From contig JAAQTN010000043.1 of the NCBI GenBank assembly GCA_011742915.1, forward strand, positions 1 through 45,467: a DNA stretch of 45,467 nt. Direction: 5' to 3'. The stretch is from Billgrantia desiderata. GTDB lineage: Bacteria; Pseudomonadota; Gammaproteobacteria; Pseudomonadales; Halomonadaceae. The position numbers and the translations under genes were made by a program. Shown here piece by piece: positions 1 to 8,480 of this stretch (its first letter is position 1; every line of letters begins with the position of its first letter). A model generated the notes under the pieces. It worked only from the letters and a program-made list of their open reading frames with translations, did not search any database and was not told where the DNA came from.

Positions 1-72
1 TGGACCCTCCAGGTGAGCTCACGGAGGGGTCAGTTTTCCGTGTCGCCTGGGGGTCAGTTTTACGTGTCGCCT
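1..72. repeat. Two 22-bp tandem repeats, probable end of an IS21-type insertion sequence
   Basis: Two near-identical 22-bp units (26-47 and 50-71, 24-bp period, one mismatch, core GTCAGTTTT.CGTGTCGCC) sit at the extreme left edge. Tandem terminal repeats with a GTCAGTTTT-like core are characteristic of IS21-family ends, so I infer that an IS lies just outside the window. The minus-strand gene at 19-876 reads straight through them, and its last 16 or so residues are simply their translation. The element itself is not visible, so the family assignment is tentative. Confidence 0.45.
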
Positions 73-876
73 GACAACGCTGCGTCGGATAGCATCGATG
101 TCATTGACGTAGGACTGGATGGCGCCAGCCGCGAGATGCATCTCGGTAGCCAACTCGGGCATCTCGCTGGTCAAGAAGTGATCGCCGATCAGGCGGATGG
201 CGGTCACCGCTGGGACTCCCTTCAGGGGTGTCTTGGGGTCCAGGAACTCGAGGGCTGGCAGGATGTAGCGCTGGTAGATGCGGTTGATCTCCGACAACGC
301 CTTGCGGATGCTCACTGCCTCCTCGAGGTTGGCCATGTCCTGGCCTTCCACCTGTTCGCTGAGATGGCTAGCCTGAGTTTGCAGGGCAGCCACGCTTTCC
401 TGCACCTGGGCCAGGGTGTTGCTGATGCGACGTCGTAGTAGGCGCAACGCTTCTTGGAAATTGTCGGGATCGAGCGAGCTGGTAATCGCCGTAAGACTGT
501 CGTTGAGGTCGGTACGCAGGGCTTCGAGTTCGGTTTGGCTCAGCCCCCGCAGGCGGCTGGCATCGAAGTGGCGCAGCATGTCCAACACGAACGGCGCGAA
601 GGTCAGCATGTTGCGCGACTGGTCGACTCGAATCACCAGGCGTGAGCGCTGCATGTTGTGGAGATCAAAGGTGTCCTGCAAGCGTCTGCGTTCAGCCCTC
701 GGGTTGGCGGCGTTCACGACCAATGGGGAAGCCATGGCTCGGCGTACCATTTCACGGTAGAGCCCCAGGGGGATCTCTGTGCTGCCGTCATGCTGGGCGA
801 CATAATCGACTATCCCGAGGAATATCTCTCGGTGCTCAATCAACTGGATGAGAATGCGGTCGGCCGAGATGATCAT
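19..876 (-). CDS. Winged-helix/helical subunit of an SMC system (MukF/JetA-like), probably 3'-truncated
   Basis: This is the third gene of a coupled minus-strand trio; its ATG overlaps the SMC stop codon (ATGA at 873-876). The N-terminal half resembles a winged-helix fold (residues about 1-95, with a strand-like RNMLTFAPFVL segment), followed by long amphipathic helices (about 105-265), as expected for a kleisin-type partner of MukB/JetC. The last residues (RRHVKLTPRRHGKLTPP) are a translated copy of the tandem repeat at 26-71, so the native C-terminus appears replaced by IS-end sequence. Full-length JetA/MksF proteins are usually over 400 aa, against 285 here. The subunit assignment rests on context and predicted fold, not on a recognised motif. 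Confidence 0.55.
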   Translation of the reverse strand: MIISADRILIQLIEHREIFLGIVDYVAQHDGSTEIPLGLYREMVRRAMASPLVVNAANPRAERRRLQDTFDLHNMQRSRLVIRVDQSRNMLTFAPFVLDMLRHFDASRLRGLSQTELEALRTDLNDSLTAITSSLDPDNFQEALRLLRRRISNTLAQVQESVAALQTQASHLSEQVEGQDMANLEEAVSIRKALSEINRIYQRYILPALEFLDPKTPLKGVPAVTAIRLIGDHFLTSEMPELATEMHLAAGAIQSYVNDIDAIRRSVVRRHVKLTPRRHGKLTPP

Positions 877-3800
877 TGCTGGCGATCCTCCGCATCACTC
901 GGCACCTCCTTTCCCGGAGAGCTGGCCTCATCGCCAGCTACCGCTACTGTGACAGCCTCACCTTGGCTGTCGGGCTCGCTGCCGGCCGAGTTCCGATGTG
1001 TCTTGTACAGTGTACTCACCTCGGTTAGCGACTCTGAGGGCCCGTGATGCACCACGGTGCGCTTGCTGGAATAGGCTTCCGTTGCGTGGAAGCTCCCCAG
1101 ATGAACGTAGTTGCCCAGCACCTGGATGATGCGTCGGTCACGGTGCGGGCTGGCGACGAACAGGTAGAACCCATGCCGTTCGGCCATGTCCCGGGCAGTG
1201 CGCATGTTGCTCGGGTCGAGCGAGGCGAATTCGTCCATCACCAGTGGCATGGTCACCTCGGTGCCCGCTTCCATCAGGCGGGCCATCAGGATCGACAGCA
1301 GGTTGCTGTTGATCATCATGGTGGTGCCGTTGCTCTGGTCGTCAGAGGTCCACTCAGTCTCCCCTACCTTGCGGTAACGGTAGGAGACTGTATCTAAGAG
1401 CTTGTCGAGGCTGAGGCGCACGCCCCCACGGCCCACCTCGTCCCTGAAGAAGTCCGCCTGGAAGGCCTTTAGCTGATCGAGAATCTTGTCGTTCCACACT
1501 TCGCCACTGAATGGATCAAGGCGGTCCAAGTCATCCAGCAGTTGCGTGAACCGGGGGTGGAGTGAGTAGGTGATCTCGACGGCGTCGAGGTTGGAGATGC
1601 GAAACCCGCCGACATCGCGGTTGAGTGTTCCCATGAAGGCACTGACCTGCTCCCGAGCCGAGCGCAGGATGTCGACCTGGGCACTGGTGGTCTTCTGGTG
1701 CGTCTCAATAGCATTGCGGTAGCGCACCCTTTCCGAATCCAGGTTCTGGTACAGCGCTGACAGGGCATCGTGGTAGTCTCGGACCTCGTCCGCAGAAAAG
1801 CTGATGGCCATGGCCTTGCTGTGCTGGTCCGGCAATAACCCCTGGCCAAGCAAACGACGCAAGTAATCCCGCATGATCGTCTGCAGGCCGTGAAGCTCGC
1901 GTACGCTTTCGTCGAGGTGCTCTATGTCATCGCCGGTAATCGGCCGGGGTGAAGGGCGATACTTGAGACGAGCCCCCTCGAAGACGCTGTCGGCACTCTT
2001 GGCAATCCCGTTCAGGCGAGAACGCCAGCCACCGATCTGCCCCGCATCGCGTTTGATTGCGTTCAGGCACTCGTAGGCTTGCTGGCGCCGCTTCTGGACA
2101 TCGACCAGTCGCTGCGACTTCTCATTCAGCTGGTTGGCCAGCTTTCCATGGGCCACCTCTTGCTCAGCGAGTTTCTCTTCCAGCGACTCCTTCTCCGTCT
2201 CGTTGGAAGCGAGAGCATTCACGTCATTTAGTTGACGTGTCGCTTCTGCCAATTGGTTCTCTGCTTGCTTCTTTAGCTTGGTTAGCTCGGCGGTACTCTT
2301 AGTGCTTTCCTGGCGAAGTTCGTCACGCTTTTTCTTCTTCGCCGTGAGTGCCTTTTGCATGGTGGATAGGCGGTCGGCTTGCTGCTGTCGAGTTGCCTCG
2401 GCATCGAACGGTCGAAGCAGAAGGGTTGGCAGATGAATGGCGTTATCACCAGAGCCTAGTATCAGCTGGTCCATTTCAGCATGGAACTGCTGAGCATATT
2501 GGGTGAAGGCTTGTTTTTGCTCCGGTGATAGCATGCCATGCGTCTGGCCCAGTTCAGGGGTCAGGGAGTGGAGAATGCTGGCGTTGCTCACCGATAACGA
2601 TTCCAACACCGTGGGTGTATGGGACTCAAGCGCCTTGGCCAAACGGGTGACTTCTCCTTCCTGACTCTGAATGGTCTCATGTAGCTTCTGCAGATTTTCC
2701 TGAAGTACCTTGGCATCATCGTAGCCGGTGATTTTTGTCTTCCAGTCGTCGATATCTTCTTCGAGTACCTTGATGACTTCTGTCCTGGACCAGTCGCCAT
2801 AGCGGTGTAACACTGTGCCGGCATGATCGATGCGAGCCTGCAGTTCCCGTAGTTGCTGCTTTCGGCTAGCGTTAGCCCCGCCCAGGGTATCGCGGCGTTT
2901 GGTTAACTCCTTGACGACCTTGTCCAGTTCCTGATCTTCATGGGATGCCTCGTTATAAGCCTTGGTTGCCTCTTCCAGGGCGACTGAGATACGCTCTTCT
3001 TCCTTGGTCAGGCTGGCATCTAGGTCCACATATTCTTGGGCCGTCTGCTGGCGTAGTGAGCTTTCCTTGAAGTATACCTCCTGGAAGGCCTGCCAGTCGG
3101 GCTCAGCATTTCCCACCAGGTTGATCCAGTCGCCCAATTTGCGAAGCTCGTTGGCCTCTTCGAGTATCGCCGTCAGGTCGAGGTTGAAGCGCTCCTGTTC
3201 CCGCGACTTCTGGCCCTCGATGATAGTGGCTAGGGTGTCGGGGAGGGTTCGCTTTTCCTGGGCGGAAATATCAAACGCCAGGTGGATCAGTTTGCGCCAG
3301 GCCTCCTGCTCGCGGATGCCGGCACCATTGCGCAATGGAAGCAAACTAAAGCGCCCTTCCTGTGGGTCATAGGGCTTGTAGGTAAACAGTCGCTCTTGGA
3401 TTACCTTCCGGTCATTCAGCGGCACACCCCCCATCTCACGCAATGCGGTGATGGTGTCTTTCAGAGTCATGCTCTTGATCGGGCGGCCTACGGGCTTGCT
3501 GTCGTCAGTGTCCCAGAACAGGCGGCGGATTTTCGCATAGGGTAGCGGGACTGCAATGCGGGCATATTCGTACTTACCGGTGTTGGTGCCGCGGTGGAGG
3601 ACGATGCAGAACAGGCCGTGATGGTTCTCGGCCTCAAGGATGATGAATGCCTTGTCCTCGGGGAAATAGTAGCGGTAGCTCGCCAGCCCCGTATAGGACT
3701 TGCCGCTGGATCCCCGGAAGTTGAATTTTTTCTGGTTGTTCTGGAAGTTAACCTCCGGCAGCAGGAAAAGCTTCAAGGCATTCAGCATGGAGGTCTTGCC

Positions 3801-3932
3801 AAGGTTGTTCGCCCCGAACAGTGCAGTGTGCTGATCGATCTGGATCTGCGTATAGGCGTAGGCCGCACTGTTAACGAACACCAGCTGCGTGAAGCGGAAG
3901 CTGTCTTGCATCAGGCCAAATCCCTGGGTCAT
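873..3932 (-). CDS. SMC-like ATPase (MukB/JetC/MksB-like)
   Basis: A 1019-aa SMC-type protein. A Walker A motif (GANNLGKTS, residues 40-48) sits in the N-terminal ATPase lobe. Long heptad-rich coiled coils (about 270-420 and 480-640) flank a middle segment. The C-terminal lobe carries a signature-like SNGTT (about 867) and a Walker B VMDE (about 898-901) followed by the SLDPSN D-loop. This head/coil/hinge/coil/head order is that of condensin-like MukB/JetC ATPases that load on DNA and extrude loops. It starts with ATG at 3932 after GGAGGACACCGC and overlaps the upstream TOPRIM gene by 4 bp and the downstream gene by 4 bp. The acidic tail after about 970 looks like low-complexity extension. 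Family confidence is high for SMC-like ATPase and moderate for Wadjet/Mks. Confidence 0.8.
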   Translation of the reverse strand: MTQGFGLMQDSFRFTQLVFVNSAAYAYTQIQIDQHTALFGANNLGKTSMLNALKLFLLPEVNFQNNQKKFNFRGSSGKSYTGLASYRYYFPEDKAFIILEAENHHGLFCIVLHRGTNTGKYEYARIAVPLPYAKIRRLFWDTDDSKPVGRPIKSMTLKDTITALREMGGVPLNDRKVIQERLFTYKPYDPQEGRFSLLPLRNGAGIREQEAWRKLIHLAFDISAQEKRTLPDTLATIIEGQKSREQERFNLDLTAILEEANELRKLGDWINLVGNAEPDWQAFQEVYFKESSLRQQTAQEYVDLDASLTKEEERISVALEEATKAYNEASHEDQELDKVVKELTKRRDTLGGANASRKQQLRELQARIDHAGTVLHRYGDWSRTEVIKVLEEDIDDWKTKITGYDDAKVLQENLQKLHETIQSQEGEVTRLAKALESHTPTVLESLSVSNASILHSLTPELGQTHGMLSPEQKQAFTQYAQQFHAEMDQLILGSGDNAIHLPTLLLRPFDAEATRQQQADRLSTMQKALTAKKKKRDELRQESTKSTAELTKLKKQAENQLAEATRQLNDVNALASNETEKESLEEKLAEQEVAHGKLANQLNEKSQRLVDVQKRRQQAYECLNAIKRDAGQIGGWRSRLNGIAKSADSVFEGARLKYRPSPRPITGDDIEHLDESVRELHGLQTIMRDYLRRLLGQGLLPDQHSKAMAISFSADEVRDYHDALSALYQNLDSERVRYRNAIETHQKTTSAQVDILRSAREQVSAFMGTLNRDVGGFRISNLDAVEITYSLHPRFTQLLDDLDRLDPFSGEVWNDKILDQLKAFQADFFRDEVGRGGVRLSLDKLLDTVSYRYRKVGETEWTSDDQSNGTTMMINSNLLSILMARLMEAGTEVTMPLVMDEFASLDPSNMRTARDMAERHGFYLFVASPHRDRRIIQVLGNYVHLGSFHATEAYSSKRTVVHHGPSESLTEVSTLYKTHRNSAGSEPDSQGEAVTVAVAGDEASSPGKEVPSDAEDRQQ

Positions 3933-4783
3933 GCGGTGTCCTCCGGGCGGGGGGCGGCAAGGTCGAGGTAGGTCTCTTGCTCCAGGCGCTTGCCAGTGTC
4001 GTAGAGCAGCTGGGCCACCGGTCGTAAGGGAGGAGTGCGGGTGGCGAAGATATTGAGTTGCTGGCGCTGCTCTGGCGGGAGGTTGCGTTTGGAGGCGAGC
4101 AGACGCTGCTCGAGGTCAGCCGGTGCCAGCCAGCGCAGAGGCGGCATGTCGTCGCGCTGGTACAGGGTGTCGAACATGCGTAGTCCACCGAAATCGGGGT
4201 CGAACAGGCAACCGATCTCAAGGTACTGGCGAAGCAGGGGCTGTAGCAGCTCATTTGTGATGCCGTTGCCGCTGCCGAACAGGATGTCTGCCTTTCGCCA
4301 ACTATTGTCCAGGCCACAGAGGGGGAGGAGTGACAATGTCTCGTCCAGCGCAAGAAAATTCTCGAGGTTCTCGACGATCAATGCCTGCTCGCCAAACGAG
4401 GTCTGAAACTCGATGAGTTTGCCGTCGCACAGCGCTACGAGGGGGTGACGGTGAGACAGCCGGCGGACCACTACCATTGCCGAACTAACCCTTGAGCTAT
4501 GGCTGTTGCCTAGGAACGCGGCATGGGCTCGCCCACGGCGTTCACCTGGGGCCAAGGCCTCGCGCCAGCGTGCTAGCAGTGCAGAGTCGGCGCCGACGAA
4601 GCGGTACTCCTTGCGTTTCACGAACTGCGGAGGACATTGCTTCAATAACTCGTCTGTAGGCAAACCGAACTGGGCCAAGCCACACTGAAGTAGGTCCAAC
4701 CTCAAAGGTTCGCCGCGCTCTACCTTATCCAGGTAGCCGAGCAGTCGACGCACACTAATGCGCCGCTGAGCTACGCTTGCCAT
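3929..4783 (-). CDS. TOPRIM-domain protein, JetD/MksG-like
   Basis: A 284-aa protein and the first gene of the SMC operon. The visible TOPRIM-like core is IVENLENF (Glu138), then GSGNGIT (170-176), then FDPDFGGLRMF with Asp195 and Asp197. This matches the pattern of DUF2220/JetD proteins (E, then a glycine turn, then DxD-G), the nuclease subunit that cleaves plasmid DNA in Wadjet. The N-terminal part (1-115) lacks recognisable motifs and is shorter than in typical JetD (about 380 aa). I chose ATG 4783, preceded by GGGAGGATTGAGC; a TTG two codons upstream is also open. Its stop overlaps the SMC start (ATGA). Being first rather than last in the operon is unusual for JetD. Confidence 0.65.
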   Translation of the reverse strand: MASVAQRRISVRRLLGYLDKVERGEPLRLDLLQCGLAQFGLPTDELLKQCPPQFVKRKEYRFVGADSALLARWREALAPGERRGRAHAAFLGNSHSSRVSSAMVVVRRLSHRHPLVALCDGKLIEFQTSFGEQALIVENLENFLALDETLSLLPLCGLDNSWRKADILFGSGNGITNELLQPLLRQYLEIGCLFDPDFGGLRMFDTLYQRDDMPPLRWLAPADLEQRLLASKRNLPPEQRQQLNIFATRTPPLRPVAQLLYDTGKRLEQETYLDLAAPRPEDTA

Positions 4784-5040
4784 GCTCAATCCTCCCTGCT
4801 CGAATCAGATTTCATTTTTTTATAAGGCCCCTGTAGACGATGACAAAAACCGAGCTCTTTTCAAGGTCCTGTACGGAGGCTTGCACCGTCAAAGTCTTGT
4901 TCGAGCATATGGTTTGTATGAGTACATGGGCCGTCGCTTCTTTGCCTGGGGCATGAATCACTCCCGTGGTAGGAGAAGTAGGTCAAGATCGGCGGTCTCA
5001 ATGATCAAGTGCAACACCTGACCCATCAGGTATCGTGTTT

Positions 5041-6066
5041 TCATGTACCAACTGATTCTGAGCACACGCGAGACAGTATTTTCTCTGCATGGGCCCGTAT
5101 ATCGTCACGCCATGCTTGAGGCTTTAGAACGTCCACGTTTGCCCCCAGCCCCATCAGCCACCATAGGGTCTGCTGATCGTCGGGCACCTTGGCCGTCAGG
5201 CGCTGCCAGTCGCTGTCAGGCAGGGGAGTGATGGTCTGATCTTCGACTAGGCGCGTCTCGGTGAGTAACCAGGCTAGCTGAGGCGCTACGTTGGCGACCA
5301 GCGTCACATCCTCAGGGCTCTGCCGGTAGCCGAAGGCGCCAGCGCGGATGTAGTCGTCGAGGTCGAAGTCGGGTGCCTCCTGCCAGGTGGCCTCGCTGAG
5401 GGTGGCCTCCTCGATGCGGTGCAGAGCGAACTGGCGGATGTCGGTGTAGTCGTTCACCGTGGCCATCAAGTAAGTCACGCTGTGGCGGCTGACCAGCCCT
5501 TGGGGGTGCAGGGTGAAGCGCTTTTCCTCCTCCGCACTCCGCGAAAGGTAGGTCACGTCGAGGGCACGCTGCTCCAACAGCGCCTGCGCCACCGTCTGCC
5601 AGGTGGTCGCCGCCAGTGGGGCCGGCAGCAGCGCCTTGCCGTTGGGGATGGCGCGCACGCGACGGGCCCACTGACTCAGGCCATTCGCCTCCAGGTCATC
5701 GAGCAGTTGCCGGGCATCGCGGAACTGCGGTGTCAATTGGCCGACCACCACCGGTGGCAGCAACCCTTTCAGATACTCCTCGGCCAGTACCAGGGTTAGG
5801 GCGCTCGGCACGTCGAGGGCCGGTAGGGTGCAATGGAAGTGGCGATCGAAGTACCAGCGGTAGGGCCGCTGGCTGTCGTCACAGCCCAGCGGAAAGTGCA
5901 GGGCCAGCTTGTCGCGCAGGTCGCGCTGCAGCGAGCGGGTGTCGATCTGGAAACCCCGTTCGTGGAGCTTCTCCAGGAGCACGGGGGTCGAGATGCGCCC
6001 CGGGCTGCGCGGAATTAGCTGCAGCAGGGTCAGGTAGCGGAACAGAGTATCGCGGATTTCAGACAT
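5041..6066 (-). CDS. WYL-domain transcriptional regulator
   Basis: A 341-aa protein with an N-terminal helix-turn-helix (about 1-65, including SPGRISTPVLLEKL and DTRSLQRDL), then a WYL domain (about 130-240, with VTYLSRSAEEEKRFTLHPQGLVSRHSV and YLMATVNDYTDIRQFALHRI split around it) and a C-terminal WCX-like region. WYL proteins of this layout are ligand-responsive regulators often found with phage-defence genes. ATG at 6066 is chosen because CAAGGGGCGTTC precedes it; the reading frame stays open 19 codons further upstream. It lies about 250 bp downstream of the SMC operon's start on the same strand and may control it or the neighbouring island genes. Confidence 0.85.
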   Translation of the reverse strand: MSEIRDTLFRYLTLLQLIPRSPGRISTPVLLEKLHERGFQIDTRSLQRDLRDKLALHFPLGCDDSQRPYRWYFDRHFHCTLPALDVPSALTLVLAEEYLKGLLPPVVVGQLTPQFRDARQLLDDLEANGLSQWARRVRAIPNGKALLPAPLAATTWQTVAQALLEQRALDVTYLSRSAEEEKRFTLHPQGLVSRHSVTYLMATVNDYTDIRQFALHRIEEATLSEATWQEAPDFDLDDYIRAGAFGYRQSPEDVTLVANVAPQLAWLLTETRLVEDQTITPLPDSDWQRLTAKVPDDQQTLWWLMGLGANVDVLKPQAWRDDIRAHAEKILSRVCSESVGT

Positions 6067-6124
6067 GAACGCCCCTTGTAGTGAGTGGCCAAGATGGGGC
6101 CAGCGTAACGGTAGGTGCGACATC

Positions 6125-6763
6125 TCACCAGCAGCCGAGCAGCCACGACGCCATCGGAGCTGGCAGGTGCGGACTGCCCAGGTGGCGCTTCATCAGCTCA
6201 TGGATACGCGGCTGCCAGGCGTCGGTGAGGGATGCCCTCGACGAGACGACGAGCCAAGGAGGGACATCCAGGCTGCGCTCGTCATCGAGCAACGGGTTGT
6301 CAGCCAGCCAGGCATACACTTCTGATAAAGGCCTTCCTACGCAGGCGGGAAACAGCACCGCCTGCGGAGGCAGAGGCATCCCCAGCATCAGCAGCACGGC
6401 GTTGACCTCGTGGTCGCACGCCAGGTGCCAACGACGTGGGTCCGTGTCGGGAGCAGGCTGATGACGGAAGTGCCCCGCCGCGCAGTGCCATACCAGGTGA
6501 GCCTGCATGAAGCGGCGTGTGATGTCATCAAGGCCAGCGCTCCAGTGCGGGTTCACCAGGAGCCGAGTGCCATCGGTGGTGGCCGTCGCCACCTCGGTGG
6601 ACGCCTGCTCGATGGGCAACCCCTCGGCCAGTAAGGCAGTGGCGAGTTGCCGGGATCGCCAGTCTCGCCGGTCGACCTCCCACTGCCGCAGTACCTCAGC
6701 CTGGAAGTGGGTTGTTATGTCCTGACGGCTCATCGAGCCGCGTGGTGTCGCTGTCGTTGCCAT
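6125..6763 (-). CDS. Metallopeptidase-like protein (DUF2201 N-terminal type) with degenerate HExxH
   Basis: A 212-aa protein resembling the putative metallopeptidase domain (PF13203) usually paired with MoxR AAA ATPases. The family pattern HExxHxxxGH appears at residues 89-98 as HLVWHCAAGH, so the catalytic Glu is Leu. The second conserved block, WHLACDHEVNAVL (112-124), fits the family's W..A.D..N motif. The C-terminal VWA-like half of full-length relatives is absent. ATG 6763 follows AGAGGGGTCATC; the frame is open further upstream without a ribosome site. It ends 58 bp before the WYL regulator start on the same strand. No AAA ATPase partner is visible nearby, so activity is doubtful. Confidence 0.6.
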   Translation of the reverse strand: MATTATPRGSMSRQDITTHFQAEVLRQWEVDRRDWRSRQLATALLAEGLPIEQASTEVATATTDGTRLLVNPHWSAGLDDITRRFMQAHLVWHCAAGHFRHQPAPDTDPRRWHLACDHEVNAVLLMLGMPLPPQAVLFPACVGRPLSEVYAWLADNPLLDDERSLDVPPWLVVSSRASLTDAWQPRIHELMKRHLGSPHLPAPMASWLLGCW

Positions 6764-6947
6764 GATGACCCCTCTTTGTCGCACTGGGACGGCCGCTAGC
6801 TTCGTGCAGCGAAGCGACAATTGACGTCGCATGCCGCGAGGGTGGCCTGAGGAGGCGAAGGCTTCGAAGATGCGACAGATACTGTCGCGTGAGTCAGTCA
6901 AGCTTTCATGCCTAAAAACACGGAACCCATCACGGTACGGAGGGAAC

Positions 6948-7226
6948 ATGCCACCGATTTCAGTGCTCTCGCCCGAAGCGATCTCACGGCTGCTGTTCGA
7001 GACCGATCCCATGCACACCTGCTGTCGGGAAAACGACTGCGTGGATGAATACGACCGGGTGGCCCGGGACCTCGCCGACCGGCTGGCAGTCGGTGCCGAG
7101 CCGGCCCGCGCCCTGCGTCAGGTGCTCGGCGAATGGTTCGATGCAGAGCGAGTCGCACAGGCTTCCTTGCAGGCGACTCACGAGGTGTTCGGGGCCGCCC
7201 TTCGAGACACCCAGAGGAGACAATAA
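6948..7226 (+). CDS. Small conserved-looking protein of unknown function
   Basis: A 92-aa protein beginning at ATG 6948, preceded by GGAGGGAAC. It is soluble and acidic, with a Cys pair and a further Cys in TCCRENDCVDEYD (residues about 24-36), then helices rich in Ala, Arg and Glu. I do not recognise a named family. It is divergent from the metallopeptidase-like gene (6763), with a 184-bp shared promoter region, and precedes the metallophosphoesterase by 240 bp. Confidence 0.6.
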   Translation: MPPISVLSPEAISRLLFETDPMHTCCRENDCVDEYDRVARDLADRLAVGAEPARALRQVLGEWFDAERVAQASLQATHEVFGAALRDTQRRQ

Positions 7227-7466
7227 GGAGTCTGCAAGACCGGCGACGAACTGGTGGTGTGGGGACGATCCGCCGCTCCCCCTTCTTCCTCCGGATGACA
7301 AGTTGGCCCAGGATCTGGCCGGTAGCGTCATCAAGAAGGCATCCCGGGAGGTGATCCAAGGCCGGGTATCAGTTAGTTCAAGAGCAGGCCCTGGCTCGGA
7401 ATTGATTCCGGGCCGTTAGGCGGTGACGATGACAGGCGTCCAAGGGGATTTTATCAGGGAGGGAGC
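7227..7466 (+). other. Spacer with a possible coding remnant
   Basis: The 240 bp between the small protein and the phosphoesterase hold an open stretch in another frame (about 7240-7419) that reads like protein (PPDDKLAQDLAGSVIKKASR) but has no convincing start of its own. It may be the remnant of a gene or a frameshifted extension. A good ribosome site (CAGGGAGGGAGC) for the phosphoesterase lies at its end. Confidence 0.3.
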
Positions 7467-8480
7467 ATGTACGACCTGATCGGAGATATCCACGGCCATG
7501 CCGAGCCACTCAAGCAGTTGCTCGATCGACTCGGCTACCGTGAGCGGGGAGGCACCTGGCGCCATCCGCGACGCCAGGTGATCTTCCTCGGCGACTTCAT
7601 CGACCGCGGCCCGGCACAGCGGGAGGTCGTGCAGATCGCTCGTGGTATGGTCGAGGCCGGTCAGGCCCTCACCGTGATGGGCAACCACGAGTTCAACGCA
7701 GTGGCCTGGGCCAGCGAGGATGCCCAGCGTTCCGGTGCACCGCTGCGGCCGCACAGTGGCAAGAACCGCCGCCAGCATCAGACCTACCTAGAGCAGGTGG
7801 GGGAGGACAGTGCCCTGCACCGTGAACACATCGCCTGGTTCAAGACGCTACCGCTCTACCTGGACCTGGATGGCTTGCGTGTCATCCACGCCTGCTGGCA
7901 CCCCCCGTCGCTGGACATCCTGGCGTCCCACCTAGACGAGCGGCAGTGTCTCCTTCCTGGCGCCTGGCCGGTAGTGACGCGCAAGGGGAGCGCTGCCTAC
8001 GACGCCTTGGAGACTGTGCTCAAGGGGCTGGAGATCCCTCTCCCTCGGGGCCAGGTCTTCCACGACAAGGATGGCAACCCCCGCCAGCATATCCGCACCC
8101 GCTGGTGGCAGCGTGAGCGGCTCACCTACCGTGACCTGGCCATGGTGCCGGAGGAGGCCATCGAGCAGATTCCACACGACCCAGTTTCAGAGGACGTGCT
8201 GCCGGGCTACGATGGCGACAAGCCGCTGTTCGTCGGTCACTACTGGCTTACTGGCACCCCCGAGCCGCTCAACCGTCACATTGCCTGCCTCGATTACAGC
8301 ATCGCTGCTGGTCACACTCACAGCGGGGGCGAGGGGAAGCTCTGCGCCTACCGGTGGGATGGTGAGACGACGTTGAATTTGCGGCATTTCGAATGGGTGG
8401 GGCATGGCCCCGCGTCTCTGACCAGGCAACAGTCAAGGAATTGCGATGAAAGGCCCGAAACGGCTTCAGGGAGGCTTTAG
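7467..8480 (+). CDS. Calcineurin-like metallophosphoesterase (PrpA/PP2A-like)
   Basis: A 337-aa protein with the ordered metallophosphoesterase motifs: DIHGH (residues 7-11), GDFIDRG (about 49-55), GNHEF (about 78-82), a His near VIHACWH (about 141-147) and a late GHTHSGGEG (about 287-295). These bind the dinuclear metal centre. PrpA/PrpE-type enzymes dephosphorylate proteins or nucleotides in the cytoplasm; the substrate cannot be read from sequence. ATG 7467 follows GGGAGGGAGC. The gene overlaps the next one by 35 bp. Such enzymes are common cargo of islands and phages. Confidence 0.85.
   Translation: MYDLIGDIHGHAEPLKQLLDRLGYRERGGTWRHPRRQVIFLGDFIDRGPAQREVVQIARGMVEAGQALTVMGNHEFNAVAWASEDAQRSGAPLRPHSGKNRRQHQTYLEQVGEDSALHREHIAWFKTLPLYLDLDGLRVIHACWHPPSLDILASHLDERQCLLPGAWPVVTRKGSAAYDALETVLKGLEIPLPRGQVFHDKDGNPRQHIRTRWWQRERLTYRDLAMVPEEAIEQIPHDPVSEDVLPGYDGDKPLFVGHYWLTGTPEPLNRHIACLDYSIAAGHTHSGGEGKLCAYRWDGETTLNLRHFEWVGHGPASLTRQQSRNCDERPETASGRL

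Noticed and set aside
6763..7018. Extending the metallopeptidase-like gene to 7018
   Set aside because: The extension lacks a ribosome site, has no conserved residues and would overlap the start of the divergent small gene; ATG 6763 has AGAGGGG in front.
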